Shown here: piece by piece, positions 63,117 to 64,000 of the stretch | How the letters are laid out: each line of letters begins with the position of its first letter | How positions within the stretch are numbered: position 1 is the first letter of the stretch | Source: Variibacter sp. | GTDB lineage: Bacteria > Pseudomonadota > Alphaproteobacteria > Rhizobiales > Xanthobacteraceae | Reading direction: 5' to 3' | DNA length: 64,000 nt | Assembly: GCA_019689555.1 (NCBI GenBank) | Contig: JADGHE010000004.1 | Location: 1-64,000 of the forward strand | Position numbers and translations under genes: made by a program | The notes under the pieces: generated by a model | Database searches by the model: none | The model's input: only the letters and a program-made list of their open reading frames with translations | Told to the model about the DNA's origin: nothing

Positions 63117-64000
63117 TCAGCGGCTGCGCTGTGCGTCCCGCGCCGCACGCAGGCGGGCGAAGTCCTCGCCGGCATGGTGCGACGAGCGCGTGAGGGGCGA
63201 GGACGAAACCATCAGAAACCCCTTCGCATAGGCGATGGTCTCGTAGGCCTTGAATTCCTCCGGCGTCACGAAGCGCACGACCGGATGGTGCTTGCGTGTC
63301 GGCTGCAGATACTGGCCGATGGTGAGAAAGTCGACCCCGGCGCTGCGCAGGTCGTCCATGACCTGAATGACTTCGTGCCGCTCCTCGCCGAGCCCGACCA
63401 TGATGCCGGACTTGGTGAACATCGCGGGGTCGATCTCCTTCACCCGCTGCAGGAGCCGCAGAGAGTGGAAGTAGCGGGCGCCCGGGCGCACCGTGAGATA
63501 GCGCGAGGGCACCGTTTCGAGGTTGTGGTTGAACACGTCCGGCCGGGCGGCCACGACGGTCTCGATCGCCCCCGGCTTGCGCAGGAAATCGGGCGTCAGC
63601 ACCTCGATGGTGATGCCCTTGCAGCGGGCGCGGATCGCCGCGATCACGGCGGCGAAGTGGCCCGCCCCGCCGTCGGGCAGATCGTCGCGATCGACGGAGG
63701 TGACGACCACGTGCGACAGGCCGAGCTGCTCCGTCGCAGCCGCTACCCTTTCGGGCTCGCCCGGGTCGAGCGGGCCGGGCAGCCCGGTCTTGACGTTGCA
63801 GAAGGCGCAGGCGCGGGTGCACGTGTCGCCCATGATCATGAAGGTCGCGTGCTTCTTCTCCCAGCACTCGCCGATATTGGGGCAGCCCGCCTCCTCGCAC
63901 ACCGTGACGAGCCGGTTCTCGCGCAGCGTGCGGTTCGTTTCCGCAAAACCCCGCGACGTCGGCGCGCGCACCCGGATCCAGGCGGGCTTGCGCAGGATCG
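63117..64000 (-). CDS. lipA: Lipoyl synthase, 5' end outside the window
   Basis: Radical-SAM enzyme that inserts two sulfurs into octanoyl groups to make lipoate. The frame is open to the edge, where [13 protein letters not shown] reads as the start of the conserved core, so about 20-30 N-terminal residues are missing. The auxiliary cluster cysteines lie in [14 protein letters not shown], the radical-SAM CxxxCxxC in [11 protein letters not shown], and the C-terminal [16 protein letters not shown] carries the conserved RSSY-like serine as RSSH. It is co-transcribed with ratA. Confidence 0.96.
   Translation of the reverse strand, partial: ILRKPAWIRVRAPTSRGFAETNRTLRENRLVTVCEEAGCPNIGECWEKKHATFMIMGDTCTRACAFCNVKTGLPGPLDPGEPERVAAATEQLGLSHVVVTSVDRDDLPDGGAGHFAAVIAAIRARCKGITIEVLTPDFLRKPGAIETVVAARPDVFNHNLETVPSRYLTVRPGARYFHSLRLLQRVKEIDPAMFTKSGIMVGLGEERHEVIQVMDDLRSAGVDFLTIGQYLQPTRKHHPVVRFVTPEEFKAYETIAYAKGFLMVSSSPLTRSSHHAGEDFARLRAARDAQRSR

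Overview
This window is a contiguous piece of a GC-rich alphaproteobacterial chromosome, most probably from the order Hyphomicrobiales (Rhizobiales). The grounds are the dusB-ntrB-ntrC-ntrY-ntrX-dat-hfq-hflX-mazG block, a bacterial phosphatidylcholine synthase (pcs), an invasion-associated locus B protein, a fused ispDF gene, an hspQ gene, and a yajC-secD-secF cluster followed by homologues of mitochondrial complex I assembly factors. I cannot fix the genus; a Xanthobacteraceae/Rhodoplanes-like relative is only a guess. There is no phage, plasmid, insertion sequence, CRISPR array or secretion island in the window, and most of it is ordinary vertically inherited housekeeping DNA.

Layout. 1-1460: the last codons of a probable pcm gene and a LysM/LytM lipoprotein of the NlpD/DipM type. 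1497-6825: an AAA-like ATPase divergent from yajC-secD-secF, which runs on into small NDUFAF3-like and NDUFAF6-like genes. 6868-9422: trmFO followed by an unusual kinase-fold protein with an ANL-type C-terminal subdomain. 9553-14188: a looser accessory stretch with a DUF1127 gene, a broken CocE-type hydrolase, a predicted Ntn hydrolase, a PsiF-repeat protein, a DUF4242 protein and a truncated cysteine-cluster protein. 14205-18405: a glutathione transferase, membrane proteins, an SLT-SPOR lytic transglycosylase and several very small membrane ORFs. 18467-25230: recG, sdhE, mfd and a FrnE-type DsbA protein. 25355-29749: a degenerate acyl-adenylate synthetase behind an orphan YejA-type binding protein, then IalB. 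29841-38682: hspQ, an AEC transporter with a CaiB/AMACR CoA-transferase, a UbiH-type hydroxylase, DUF2182, pcs-terC, an SDR, a quinone oxidoreductase and a cupin.

38929-49345: rimO, a glutaminyl cyclase, tRNA-Ser(UGA), rlpA and a D,D-carboxypeptidase, then the tmk-holB-metG-tatD-MBL operon. 49563-60809: mazG converging on the minus-strand series dusB-ntrB-ntrC-ntrY-ntrX-dat-hfq-hflX, which couples nitrogen sensing with Hfq-based control. 60969-64000: ispDF-cinA converging on ratA-lipA; lipA runs off the window.

The points that most deserve a second look are the kinase/ANL fusion next to trmFO, a two-hairpin intergenic repeat found twice and both times between convergent genes, the complex I assembly-factor pair attached to the Sec operon, a perfect inverted repeat touching the Shine-Dalgarno of a DUF2189 gene, and the contrast between a GAFTGA-bearing NtrC and a GAFTGA-less NtrX encoded side by side. 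None of these is proven to be a new system by sequence alone.
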